Shown piece after piece: positions 38,244 through 48,839 of a DNA stretch of 64,000 bases. The position numbers and the translations under genes were made by a program. Positions within the stretch are counted from its first letter, which is position 1. Each line of letters opens with the position of its first letter. Source of the stretch: Kuschelorhynchus macadamiae (lineage: Eukaryota; Arthropoda; Insecta; Coleoptera; Curculionidae); the NCBI GenBank assembly GCA_030620095.1, contig JAUTXW010003390.1:513805-577804 (forward strand), given 5' to 3'. The notes below the pieces were generated by a model, which worked only from the letters and a program-made list of their open reading frames with translations, made no database searches and was not told where the DNA came from.

Positions 38244-39292
38244 ATGGATAGTTTGGATGAAGAAACACCAGAATATATACTAATAGCCGCGGAATCAGCG
38301 AATTTGGAGCTAGTGCCATTAAAATCAAAACAGAAGTATGAAAAGCAGTACGACTTGTTCGGGAAATGGTCCAAAGGAAAAGGTGCGAAAACGGTTAAAG
38401 AAGAGGTACTATTAGCTTATTTTCTTGAATTCAGCAAAGAATTTTTTACCAAATACTTTGTGGGCTAAATACTCAATGCTTAAGAGCGTTTTAAAAGTTA
38501 AAGAAAATATAGATATAAGCAAATTCAACTGCTTTTATCAAAAAACAGAATGTTGGCTTCAAACCAAAGAAAACAAATATTTTTACAAAAGAAAACATGC
38601 CGGATTTCATGAATAAAGTTCCCACTATTTTTGGGCTTGCAGGCGCCTTCAGAAAAGAAGAATTAGCAAAACTAACAACAGTTGATATTGACGACAAGGG
38701 AAATTTAATTGTGGTCAAAAATCAGGATTCAGAAAATTACACTCTTTAGTTATATCCGACGAAATTAACAATAGAAAGTATCTACTATTTTATAGAAAAT
38801 ATACAGCCTAACGACCACCATCAACAACGCATCAACGTTTTTTTTATAAATTTTAAAAGTGGGAAGTGTGGGATTAACAGTTTCGAGAAGATGCCCTCAG
38901 AAATTGCGGCATTTCTAAAATTGCCCAACCCTGAATTCTACACGGGCCGTAGTTTTCGTCGCTACTCTGCAACTTTGCTCGTTGATTCCGGAAAAGGACT
39001 TACTAATGAAAAGCGTTTAGGAAGCTGAAAGTCATCCACAGTAGCGGAGGGATATATTAACGACTCAACTACAAACAAAAAAGAGTTAAGCAACAATATT
39101 TTCAGTGGCAGTGCAAAAATCATCCAGATGAAATACCAAGTTTGTCAATTTGCGGGAAAACTATTGAAATTCCATTTTATTCATTTCCCAAGAAACCAGT
39201 TGCACTCAGCTTTAAACTTGCAGCATGCCACAAACTGTACTTTTAATATTAATTTTGCTAATAATAATTATAATAAAAAATTTTTCTAATTT
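38244..39292 (+). pseudogene. Crypton-type tyrosine recombinase, broken
   Basis: From the ATG at 38244: MDSLDEETPEYILIAAESAN and EKQYDLFGKWSKGKGAKTV, the N-terminal SAM-like region of insect Crypton recombinases. It continues, after a frameshift, with LWAKYSMLKSVLKVKENIDI (about 38450-38520), then FGLAGAFRKEELAKLTTVDI (38627-38690, first catalytic arginine block). The C-terminal part is MPSEIAAFLKLPNPEFYTG, RSFRRYSATLLVDSG (38890-39000) and KSSTVAEGYIND (39030-39065, catalytic tyrosine in GYI). The usual HxxR box GHSFRR reads GRSFRR here, so the histidine is changed. The tail ends NCTFNINF, as in relatives. Three or more frameshifts. These enzymes integrate circular DNA through a tyrosine-DNA link. 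Confidence 0.85.
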
Positions 39293-39384
39293 ATTTAAGG
39301 TTTTACAATTTTATGACGTATAAGAAATATTGTTTTACCCACGCTTAGAACCTACCTATATAAATATGTCAGAAGTTTGCAAAA

Positions 39385-39840
39385 TTTATAAAACTCGTAG
39401 AAAAAATATTGTTCCTAACATTTGCTCAAAGTGTCTTTCCAGCACTTAAAGCTTATTCGAACTCCGCTTCGCATCGTTCGTCTAACTTCTTTTGCGTGCG
39501 GGAAAGTATCACTTGCCCACTTGTTAAGAAAACAACTATTATATAAAGTTATACACATCGGCTGCTGTGAAAGACGCCTCATCGATGAATATTATAGTTT
39601 TCAAAACACTGTTATTGTCCTAAAATCTTTGATATATTTCATTACAAAATTCAAGCCTTTGCCTCATATTTTCATCAGTCAATTCTTGCACTGGAAGGAA
39701 CTTATAAGGTTGGAATTTGTAACGTTTCAACGGTGGTTAAATTTTCCTATATCACTTGCCGCAAATGTTTTGAACTTCACGTGTAGAATATTCAGGAATT
39801 TTCTAGAAGAGGAAATAATATGATAATTTTTCATGAAATT
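39385..39840 (-). pseudogene. Tc1/mariner-like transposase fragment with internal deletion
   Basis: Minus strand from about 39760: KRYKFQPYKFLPVQELTDEN, MRQRLEFCNEIYQRF, then LKTIIFIDEASFTA (first catalytic aspartate present). The sequence then jumps to a decayed C-terminus, VLERHFEQML (about 39425). The middle, with the second catalytic residue, is missing. The plus-strand open frame over the same bases (39422-39823) is a shadow. Confidence 0.75.
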
Positions 39841-40104
39841 AAAAATTTAGGTTGGGCGGTTTGGAGATGAATAATATTAAAGGTAAACGGACTCTCCATT
39901 AAATCAATGTCGGAAGTAGGATATCGAAATCAGATTTTAAAATTAAATAAAAAAAATAATTTGTAAAATTTGTAGATTTTGATATCCTTTGACTGACTCT
40001 AAGTATAAAAATTCAAATGTGTTTATGTTCAAAAGCGCATATTTTTCAAGATACGCAAATTTTTTTTACTAGTTTTTTTTTTAATGTATATTCTACAATT
40101 ATAA

Positions 40105-42135
40105 AGAAAAAAGAATCGGCAAATTTCCTTTACCTGGAATTTCGTAATGAATCTTTTCATTTATTAGGAATAGTGAAGTGTCCCAATTTAGTTCGGTACA
40201 TAGTAACACATACATATACTGTTAAGAAGTCATGTTTTTTGGGATTACACCGTATCAAAATAGAATTACTTTCCGACGTTTCGCTTTCGATTGTACGAGA
40301 GATCTTTACTGGACGAGATCGGTACACTAAACACACTCACTCAGTATTTCGGTCTCTTGCAGTAAAAATGTTTGAAGATGCCTCGTGCAATCGAAGGCGA
40401 AATGTCGGAAAGTGATTCTTTTTTGACACGGTCCAATCCCAAGGTCCATGATTTCTTAAGTAACCACAACCGTTTTCTTTCTGTTACATATATACTGTAT
40501 TTGCCTTAAACATTTTTATTGGGTGTCAATAAAAATATTCTTTTTCCCACCATATTGGATGCGTGTCAATATTTTACCAGTTTCTACCTATGCCACACCT
40601 GATTTCTGGGTATAATTTAAAATAATTTAAATTTGTTTTTTACATTGATTATTTAAAATTCTTATTGTACCGCCATTTTCTTCCCTCATGTTGAATTCGT
40701 ACCAAAATTTTACAAGTGCAATGTGTCTCTATATCACATCCAACTTTTATGCAAAGCTTAGAGTAAACTGTATAACAAGGTTTTTTAAACATTTTATTTA
40801 ACTGCCATGTTCTTTAGCCAGATTGAATTCGTACCACATATCTACCAGTTTACGTTTCCATCACACTTAGGCCGTATTCCGTTTCCAATCTTCGTTTCGG
40901 TTTCGTGTTTCCTATTTACCGGTTATATATGGACCACGATTCCCGAAAAAATAACTGTCAATAGTATCATCAGGGTGACCAAAGAATTTTGTTGATTTTC
41001 AGGTAACCGATGACGGGCGTTCCGTTTTTAAAGGCTTTTTAAGAAACAACTGCCAGATTTTTGTTAATTAGTTAACTAGGTTTCTTGCTCAAAATTTGAA
41101 ATTAGTCCAAACTGAAGTATTGTACTAGACCGCCATTGTGTTTTGCCATCTTGGATTCGTGCCAAAAAGTTATCAGTTCATTCTTATGTAACTTTCGATT
41201 TTAGTGGAAATTTCGAGGTAAACTAGGTGATAAGTTTTTAGTAATAATTTTCATCCCCAAATAACCGTAATTTTTAACCAAAATATGAAGTCGATCGGGT
41301 AAGCAATTTTTAGCTATGCCGGAAACAGACCGACAAAAAAGGACAGATCGACAGAATTTAGAAAACTTGTTTTTCGCAATCTAGGCATCACGAAACGTAA
41401 AGATTTGAAAAAATCAGATATGACGGAACATAATGGTGGCCCCGTGAAGTGTTAAAAAAATTGTCACTAAAAAACTGTTTTTTTTACCTCAAATATTGCA
41501 CAGAAATCAAGTATTACATTAGAATGAACTGGTAATATTTTGGTACGAATCCATGATTGCAAAACAAAATGATGGCCTAATAAAATATTTAAAAAATCAA
41601 CCTGAAAATACTACTTATTAGATTAATTTAAAATATTGTGCAAGAATTAAGTATTATATAGAGATAAATTGGTAAAAATTGTGGTACGAATTCAAGATGA
41701 TGGAATAAACTAGCGGCTAAATAAACTGTTTAAAAGATGAACAAAGAAAAACCTCTTATAAAATTTACTACAATTTTTGCACAAAAATTGGATAAAAAAT
41801 TGAATATGACATACGGACAACTTGGTAAAATCTTACTAATGCAACAGGACGGGGCAAAAAGAATTTTTTAAAAAAATTAGTGTAAAAAACTACTTATTTA
41901 ATTTATTTTAAAATATGTTCAGAAATCAAGCGTGGTGTAGGAAGAAACGGGTAAAATATTGATACGAATTGTATATAACGAGAGAAAATGGCACCCAATA
42001 AAAACATTTGAAAAGACTGTATATATGTGCCACTAGACTATATGCGGAACTAAACTGGGTCATACTTCACTAATCCAAATAAAAGGAAACATTCGTAACG
42101 CCGGAAGTTCAAGGTAAAAGAAATTTATAATGTTT
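40105..42135. mobile_element. GCCGCCATTTTG repeat family, copy B: foldback element of about 2 kb
   Basis: The left end (about 40110-40215: CGGCAAATTTCCTTTACCTGG, TTTATTAGGAATAGTGAAGTG, AATTTAGTTCGGTACATAG) reappears inverted at the right end (42040-42130: CGGAACTAAACTGGGTCATA, CTTCACTAATCC, CAAGGTAAAAGAAATTTATA). Between them the family units run in plus orientation (about 40500-41420; cores near 40672, 40805, 41132) and then in minus orientation (about 41450-42010). This makes the whole a large inverted repeat with tandem units in its arms, the layout of Foldback (FB) transposons. No protein gene is recognised within it. The 132-codon frame at 40017-40415 overlaps the repeat end. Confidence 0.7.
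40229..40458. repeat. Short foldback with paired CGAAACGTCGG motifs inside copy B
   Basis: The left arm (40229-40305) holds TTTCCGACGTTTCGC; the right arm (40377-40458) holds GGCGAAATGTCGGAAAG, its near-inverse. The arms are about 75 bp around a 70-bp centre. The motif is the same one seen in the 33267-34375 array. Confidence 0.65.
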
Positions 42136-43380
42136 TTTATGTGTGGCATTGTTTAAGAGTTAGTAAGCAAAATGCCGTTCCTTACTTTTAAAAAGCAAGT
42201 ACAAAAAATTTAAAAATCTAAGCTTATAGAAATTAGGATTTTTTTTTGTAGACAAATGAATATTCTGCTAAATAGTTTTCAAATGGCCCCGAAGATCGTA
42301 AAAGTGCCACATACAAAAGTTTTCTACATGGAGCAGAAAATTTGACAAAGCTACTAAGCTGGATCAGTTTCGTTGCATAAAAATGATCACCATATAGATT
42401 GTTCAAGATAGGTGTTACAAAAATTAATATACGTTTGAATTTTTATTTAATTATACTTAAATACTGTACAATATAAGTTTAAAAAACGAAATAAATAACA
42501 TTTTACTACCCTGTATCTTGAAAAATATGCATTTCTGGATATAAGTTTATATGAACTTGTATACTTACAATTAGTCAAATAATCAGATCCAATTAGGAAA
42601 ACACCCTGTACATCGGGCGACACAAAATAGTGGCCTCGGTAGTGGCTCACCCTTATAAGTTTTCTTTTTTACTAAAATATTTGAATGAAGTTTTATATAA
42701 TTAAATTAGACACAATTTTGAATTATTTTACCACAACGGCGTTGTCATATCTTCTTCTACTTCCAATAATCAGCTACTAAGTATGGATTGTTAAATTGGA
42801 TACTCGCATATTTTGAATGAGAAGAGGTCATTTACATCGCTCTAACATCTAAAGCTCATTAATGTTTAATTTTATTTCGTGTAGTACAAAAACGATTAAT
42901 TTACATTCAGTAGTTTCAAAAAAGTAAAATTTGTTCTTTTTTTGGTCACTCTAAATAACGTAATATGTTAATGGACTGGGCTTTGTGCCTCTTCATTGAC
43001 TCCAACGCAATGCTAGAGAGATGGAGCTAATTACGGTAGAAATGTATTATGTTGCATTATCCAATCCATATCACCTATTATGTTCTATAATAAAATTTTT
43101 AAATAAAAAGGGGCTCATCCGTCTAACCAAACAAAAAAATGTTTAAAGAGTAATTTGTTACCAGAGAACGATATGCAATTTAAACAATAAACCGATAGAA
43201 AGTGCCAAATAATATATCGATGTGTAGAATGCGTTATTTTGACAAGTTGTACTTAAATATCGTAATAAATTAAAATAAAACAAACACATCTAGTGTTTCC
43301 CATTAAATTAGCAGTAACGCAGAAATATATGAAGATGTTGTAGTGAAATACAAGTTAACAAATGCAGAATTATGTTACAA
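42136..43380. other. Intergenic DNA with solitary transposon ends
   Basis: ACTACCCTGTATCTTG near 42508 and AACACCCTGTACATCG near 42600 look like mariner-type ends in the same orientation. No transposase. Nothing else recognised. Confidence 0.4.
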
Positions 43381-43381
43381 C

Positions 43382-43496
43382 CCCTGTTATTATCCAACGT
43401 ACGTCGCACCCAATCGGAGAACTCGGTAGAAGGAATCTGCACTTCAGTTTTTCCATCCTTAATTGTTTCACGTGTCAAATTACAATGTATCAAGTT
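43382..43496 (-). CDS. Possible internal exon of an unidentified gene
   Basis: On the minus strand, ATTTTTTAG (a plausible acceptor) is followed by an open stretch reading NLIHCNLTRETIKDGKTEVQ, IPSTEFSDWVRRTLDNNR, then a weak donor (GGG/GTTGTA). The composition is more protein-like than nearby frames. It matches no family I recognise and could be chance. Confidence 0.25.
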
Positions 43497-43854
43497 CTAA
43501 AAAATACCAATACTTGGAACTGATTTAAAATAAAAATGGATGGATAAAAACCTTATCTACATATAAACTCTGATCCCTACTTACAGTGAAGTAGTCACTC
43601 ATAAACAGTATTTTAATAATAATCTCGGTGGAGGTGAAAAAGTATTTGACAGATCCTTGTTTGTAAAAAATAGTTATTGTTTTTACATTTTATATAAGTT
43701 ACATGTTTATAAAATGACGAAAATGGGCTATTATTATTTAATACTACTTAACATTCCTTTATTCTGAAGTGGGGGATTTTTATCAGTCAAAATATAATAT
43801 ATATAGTTATATTTGTCAACATATATCGATTCGTCCACAATATACTTATTTACA

Positions 43855-44140
43855 ATGTTACCTGCATTAGCAACATTTCTAGCGATAACACTCGCCTCTG
43901 TTGCTGGTGATCTCCCAACCAATTATGAATATTTTACCGCAGATGGCATTCACTCTGGACTGTCGGCCGATGAACCCAACTTTTTCCTTAATGGAAAAAA
44001 TATAACAATTTACAGCGGGGCCATCCACTATTTCAGAGTACCAAGAGCATACTGGAGAGATAGACTAAGGAAACTTAGAGCTGCAGGATTTATAGCTGTA
44101 GAAACTTATATTGCCTGGAATTTACATGAATATGAATCTG
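43855..44140 (+). CDS. Beta-galactosidase (GH35), first coding exon
   Basis: Encodes the start of a glycoside hydrolase family 35 enzyme, which removes terminal beta-galactose and in insects is secreted or lysosomal. The chosen start is ATG 43855 because it gives a normal signal peptide (MLPALATFLAITLASVAGD); an upstream in-frame ATG at 43813 would bury it. After residue 18 come the family's N-terminal features: FFLNGKNITIYSGAIHYFRV, then WRDRLRKLRAAGFIAVETYI and WNLHE. The exon ends in CTG/GTAAGT at 44140/44141, a strong donor, in phase 1, where relatives continue GKFDF. A TA repeat starts ten bases into the intron. The later exons with the catalytic glutamates were not found before 50.8 kb, so the gene is either very long or an orphan duplicate. 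Confidence 0.8.
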
Positions 44141-44146
44141 GTAAGT

Positions 44147-44150
<4 letters not shown>

Positions 44151-44236
<86 letters not shown>
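44151..44236. repeat. (TA)n microsatellite in GH35 intron 1
   Basis: About 43 TA units, beginning ten bases after the splice junction. Long YIYIYI open frames here are artefacts. Confidence 0.95.
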
Positions 44237-44242
<6 letters not shown>

Positions 44243-44287
44243 ATTCAATGCCGGTCGTGGTATTAGCCAGCGGAGTAGTTGTTTTTG

Positions 44288-44475
44288 TGATTCCATTTTG
44301 TGCCTTTGCCCTACACGGGGCTCGCTAGTCTATGGCGGCCTGATGAGCTCTAATAAGAGCGAAATCGCGATCGTCGTTTGACTAAAATGGATCATTGTGT
44401 CTGCTGTGATGCAGAACATGTTCCAAACAAGGATTATTTTCTTGTTATGACGGTGTACGTGGAATGAAAACGTAC
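44288..44475 (-). mobile_element. LINE fragment related to the one at 3540-5050
   Basis: CCCTACACGGGGCTCGCTAG and CGCGATCGTCGTTTGACTAA match 3828-3890 closely, down to the region before GTGGAATGAAAACGTAC. It is the end of the RNase H region on the minus strand. It lies between two TA microsatellites, suggesting insertion into one longer tract. Confidence 0.75.
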
Positions 44476-44476
44476 T

Positions 44477-44479
<3 letters not shown>

Positions 44480-44551
<72 letters not shown>
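44480..44551. repeat. (TA)n microsatellite
   Basis: About 36 TA units on the right of the LINE fragment. Confidence 0.95.
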
Positions 44552-44553
<2 letters not shown>

Positions 44554-44649
44554 CATTTATTTTCTAATTAGCAAAGCATTCAAAATAAATCATTTCTTCT
44601 TCAGAGCTCCATGAATAGAAAATGTAGGACTTTTTTTACAAATAAAAGA

Positions 44650-45015
44650 CACACTAACTAAAATGTGAAGACAATTTTGAATGAATTTTCAAAATTTTTA
44701 AAGTATAAAATTGGATACCTTTTTAATAAGTATACTTGGGTATGAGTTATCTGCTAAAATTTGTTGGAATATTCTGAAATTTTTTCGCTTTAACGTTGGA
44801 TGTTTTAATTTTTCAATTCTATTTTTTAAAGTTAAGATTAAATTAATTTTCATTTTGTTACTATTATATGACTTATAATTAATATATCTACTGGAATTGG
44901 TAGGTTGGATATATTAATCTGTAAGTAATTTATTATTTTGAGCTTTTATGACATTAGTATCTAAAAATGGAAGATTTTAGTCAGTTTCTTTCTTTATATT
45001 CAAAATTTCATTTTA
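44650..45015 (-). pseudogene. Penelope-like element, RT C-terminal part (inverted segment)
   Basis: Read on the minus strand from 45000: NLPFLDTNVIKAQNNKLLTD, YIQPTNSSRYINYKSYNSNK, RIEKLKHPTLKRKNFRIFQQ, ILADNSYPSILIKKVSNFIL. This corresponds to the block after the RT catalytic box in Penelope-like proteins (FLD..I....L....Y.KPT.T..Y, then the L..NGYP thumb). Two stops. The GIY-YIG domain that should follow further left lies instead on the right, on the other strand (45075-45383). Confidence 0.75.
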
Positions 45016-45074
45016 AGATTATTAAAATTTTTAAAACAGAAAATGTAAAAATAGCATAACGTAATGTTAAAACC

Positions 45075-45383
45075 ATTGGTATTTTGTGTAGTAAATTAAA
45101 AGATAACGATCATGTTTTAAACCAGTATAATTGCGTTAATTTCACTCCTTTTTCAAATTGCGATAAAAAATATATTAGTCAAACAAAACGAACTGCATTA
45201 CACAAAAGTGATGCAAAACTTAATAATCGATCTTGTGTTCTTTCAGAACTTATTATAGATACGAGACATACATGTAATTTTAACGGAACAAAAATTTTGC
45301 ACACCGAACATAACACTAGCAAAACCGATATTGACAACTTAAGTTCCGTTTCTTCTTATTTTTTAAATTTAGATGACGAATAA
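45075..45383 (+). pseudogene. Penelope-like element, GIY-YIG endonuclease part
   Basis: Plus-strand frame with NCDKKYISQTKRTALHKSDA, SCVLSELIIDTRHTCNF and TKILHTEHNTSKTDIDNLSS. This matches the C-terminal GIY-YIG domain of Penelope-like elements (C.YIGQTKR...K.H, S.L..H....H..NF..TKIL..E.N...R). The first part of the motif is incomplete and the HK/EH residues are altered, so activity is unlikely. It faces away from its RT part at 44650-45015. Confidence 0.8.
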
Positions 45384-46639
45384 TTGCTTAAAATGTAATA
45401 AATATTTCCTTTTTAAAGTTACCTTCAAAGTTTTGCTCCATATACTGTATAACATATTATCTAGTTTTAAACATTTTTAAACGTACCCCGTTTATTTTTA
45501 TATATTATGCGTTTGACATATTTAAGCTATTTCTGTCATTATTTTATACAAAAATAATTGATTTCAAATTGTTTATTTCTTGTCAAATAAAGACAAATTT
45601 ATTAGTAGTAAAAATCTACCCAATTTTATACTTTATAACTTCTGAAAATACATTCAAAATTATCTTTGCATTTTAATTAGTGTAAGTACCTATTGTACCT
45701 AGTGTAACTGTAAAAGAAGTTTTAAATATTCTGAAAATTATGTTATTTATAGAGCCCTAAAGGAGAAATGAATTAATTCGAAAAGCTTGGCTTATTAGAA
45801 AATAAATGTTTTATAGGCTTTTTGGCCGAATCCCCATTATTTTTTTATACTATTGGTAGTATACGGCCGTTAACTACAATCACATAGCGTTCTAAATCTT
45901 TCTAGTCAATGTATGATGTGAAAGAAAAACCAATGATATTTTTCAGATTTCATTAAAAATTTTATTTATTTTAATCCCAATATATAAGAATGCTACAATT
46001 ACTAAAATATAGTAAAATAAGAATCTACAAAAGTCCATGACGATTAAAGAAAGAACATATTATTATTTTCGAAATTCATCTGTAAGAATGCGTTTTCCGT
46101 CTAAATAGCAGACCCAGCTACTAAACACAAAGACCAAAATAAAATGATTGCAATAAAAAGGAACTAAAAAATTTTCTGTTTCGAAAACACATGGAATTTA
46201 AAAACTAAATTAAATAAAAACAAAAATAATAAGTTTAATGAAAATTAAATTATTCTAATAAAAAAATGCAAGATGCAAAAAAGTAGTTAAAAATTTTACT
46301 TTAAAACACTAAGAATGAACTGTTATGAATATAATATTACAACGTATATGCATTCTGAAAGAAAATTATAAAAAGTAATTAATGTAATTTTATTACAAAA
46401 AAAACGGTAAACTTTATAAATATTTCCATTTATTATGGACAGGGAATTATCATCGTCTTAAATTTCACACATAATCATTATCTTTAATATTAACACATTT
46501 ATTTTCATTAATTTTTGTAGGCAATTTCCGGTTCTTTTACACATTGGTTTTACCAATTACCATGAAATTCTCTCATAATAAATCACTCCTTTTGTCTAGA
46601 AAAGTGAAAGATAACACAATTTATATATGTAACAACTAA
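45384..46639. other. Intergenic AT-rich DNA
   Basis: No gene. ACGGTAAACTTTATAAATATTTCCATTTATTA near 46404 may be a worn left end of the neighbouring GCCGCCATTTTG-family copy. Confidence 0.4.
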
Positions 46640-47177
46640 TTGGCTATATGCGAAACTAAATAGGATCATAGATTTTTTTAAAATTGTTTTTCAAACATTT
46701 TATTAGACCGCCATTTTGCTACATCATATTGGATTCGTACCAATATTTAACCAATTTTCACATATATCACTCATCATTTTAAGCAACATTTAAAATCATT
46801 TGAGGAAGTAGTTTTTTACACAGAATTTTATTAGGCCGGTTAAATCTGTATACAAATTTTATCAGTTTATAATTTATATCACTTCTTTTCTTTATCTAGA
46901 TAGTTTTTCAGACTGATTTTTTTAAACATTTTATTAAGCCGCCATTTTGTTTTGTCAACTTGGATTTGTACCAAAATTTTGCCAGTTCATTTCTAAGTCG
47001 CACTGGATTTTTGTATCAAATTTAAAGTAGTTTTCTAGTAATAATTTTATTAACATTTTACTAGACCTCAATTTAGTTCCGCCATATTGGATTTTTACCA
47101 AAATATTATGTCTTGTCCATTTGGTGTATTATGCATAATTTTATGGGCAGTTCCGTTTGCCTTATCAATCTTGTAGT

Positions 47178-48393
47178 GGTTACCCCGTCCAAAGGTCTCA
47201 CATTATATTGCTGAATAACTCAAAACACCCTGTATATTTTATCACCAGAGGAATTCCTGACTTTTCTACTTTTTTTAAAATGTATACATTGTTTTATTTG
47301 TCTTCAAACTAGACAACAGGAAATACAGGTTTGTGAACTAATAAAATGTGTTGTGTGTTTTATTATTCTGCGTTGTTTCCTAACAACGAAAAGATGACAG
47401 TGTCGCCGTTACCTTAATGAAAATCCTGTCCAACTTTTAAATTAAAATGTTTCCTTTACTAGAAAAAATACAAGCAGTAACCCTATATATTGAATAAACA
47501 TCAATTACTCTCACCAGAACACATTTTCAGACAATTTTTAATAGGAATCCACCTTCAAGAAGAACTATTTTGCTACGGGCTCAAACATTTAGAAGAAATA
47601 GTCCAGAAAAAACTTAGGACCATCCAGCATTCAACATTGTTGTTGTTATGGAAATCGAATGATTTTGTCCGAAACAATTTTAGACTTATTCCGAGTATAC
47701 CCTAGATCAAGATGAATCTATTTCCCACATACGTGGACGAGTAAATAAGCATAACTGTCGTATTTGGGGAAGTGAGAATCCACGTGCTTTTAATGAGTTT
47801 GAACGAGATTCACCAAAAGTGTCCGTCTGGTTTGGCATTTCTTCGACAAAAAATTATGGACCATTCTTCTTTGTATCAGGACGGAATTGAAAATGTTGTT
47901 TTTCAAAAACAAGGCGCTCCAGCGCGTTTTTCGAGGATTGCTTGAGAATCTGTCAACAAAGAATATTCTGGCCGGTGGTTCAATAGAGTGGCCACCTTAT
48001 TTTCCTGATATGTCTGTCCCTGATTTTTTTTTGGAGTTATGTGAAGGAGGGATCCAACATTCATTGCTGGAACTGATAAATAACAAAAAATGTGATTAAG
48101 TAATTCGAATTGAAAAAAATTAAATAAATTAAACTAATAATAAATTAAAGCAATGTATACATTTTTGAAAAGTAAAAAGAGCATGCAATCTTCTGGTGAT
48201 AAAATATACAAAGTGTTCGATTTAAAATAATCGAGTAATAACCATTAAAATGAATACTTATTTCGAAAAAATACACCGTCAAAGAAAACTTTTAAAAAAA
48301 TCTTAGCAATTCTGTCCAAACCGCGTTTTGATACCTTTCTTAGTTTTTGAGTTATTCAGCAATATAATGCGATACCTTTGGATGGGCCATCCA
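47178..48393 (+). mobile_element. Tc1/mariner-like element
   Basis: The left inverted repeat (about 47178-47300) holds ATATTGCTGAATAACTCAAA, ACACCCTGTATATTTTATCA and AATGTATACATTG. The right (about 48150-48393) holds the inverse of each, with about 110 extra bases. A broken transposase gene lies between. Confidence 0.7.
47447..48098 (+). pseudogene. Tc1/mariner-like transposase remnant
   Basis: From the ATG at 47447: MFPLLEKIQAVTLYIE, then after a frameshift TRTHFQTIFNRNPPSRRTIL (DNA-binding half). The catalytic half keeps LDQDESISHIRGRVNKHNCR and IWGSENPRAFNEF, then DSPKVSVWFGIS and YGPFFFV (about 47700-47885). The DGAPAH block survives only as a QGAPAR-like piece near 47913, and the WPP.SPDL.P.DFFLW block is garbled near 47990-48040. 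Stops and frameshifts throughout. Confidence 0.75.
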
Positions 48394-48839
48394 GTATTTT
48401 ACGTATATCGACTTAATAAGCCATATTGTTACAATAATTACTTGAATAAGTATTTTCGAATTAAAAACGTGCGCTGTTTTAATTTTTTTCAGCCTGCAAT
48501 AAATCTTTTAGAAACCCTGAATGTAGTGAAATGAATTTTATATCTAACTTTAAATTAACAAAATGATATAGCAATTATACCATAATCGCAGTTAAAACCT
48601 AATTTAATTTTGAGATTCGTCAATTTGGTATCAGTGATAAAGAGAAAATAATTATATAAGTGGTTTGTTTGTATTGTTAATAAAAAGCAAGGACCCTCGA
48701 AAATGCACACTTCAAAATTGCAACAACAAACAAAGTGCTTAGCGAGAAGTAGATACTTATTAAAAATAAATGTTTGAAATAAAAATAACCTACTCATATT
48801 ATTTTCACACTCGTGTCACGTTCATGTAAAAAGAGCTAT
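48394..48839. other. AT-rich DNA within copy C
   Basis: Nothing recognised. Confidence 0.4.

Noticed and set aside
39422..39823. 133-codon plus-strand open frame
   Set aside because: The minus strand encodes a recognisable transposase fragment over the same bases, so this is a shadow.
40017..40415. 132-codon plus-strand open frame
   Set aside because: It spans the end of foldback copy B and a short foldback; no protein-like pattern.
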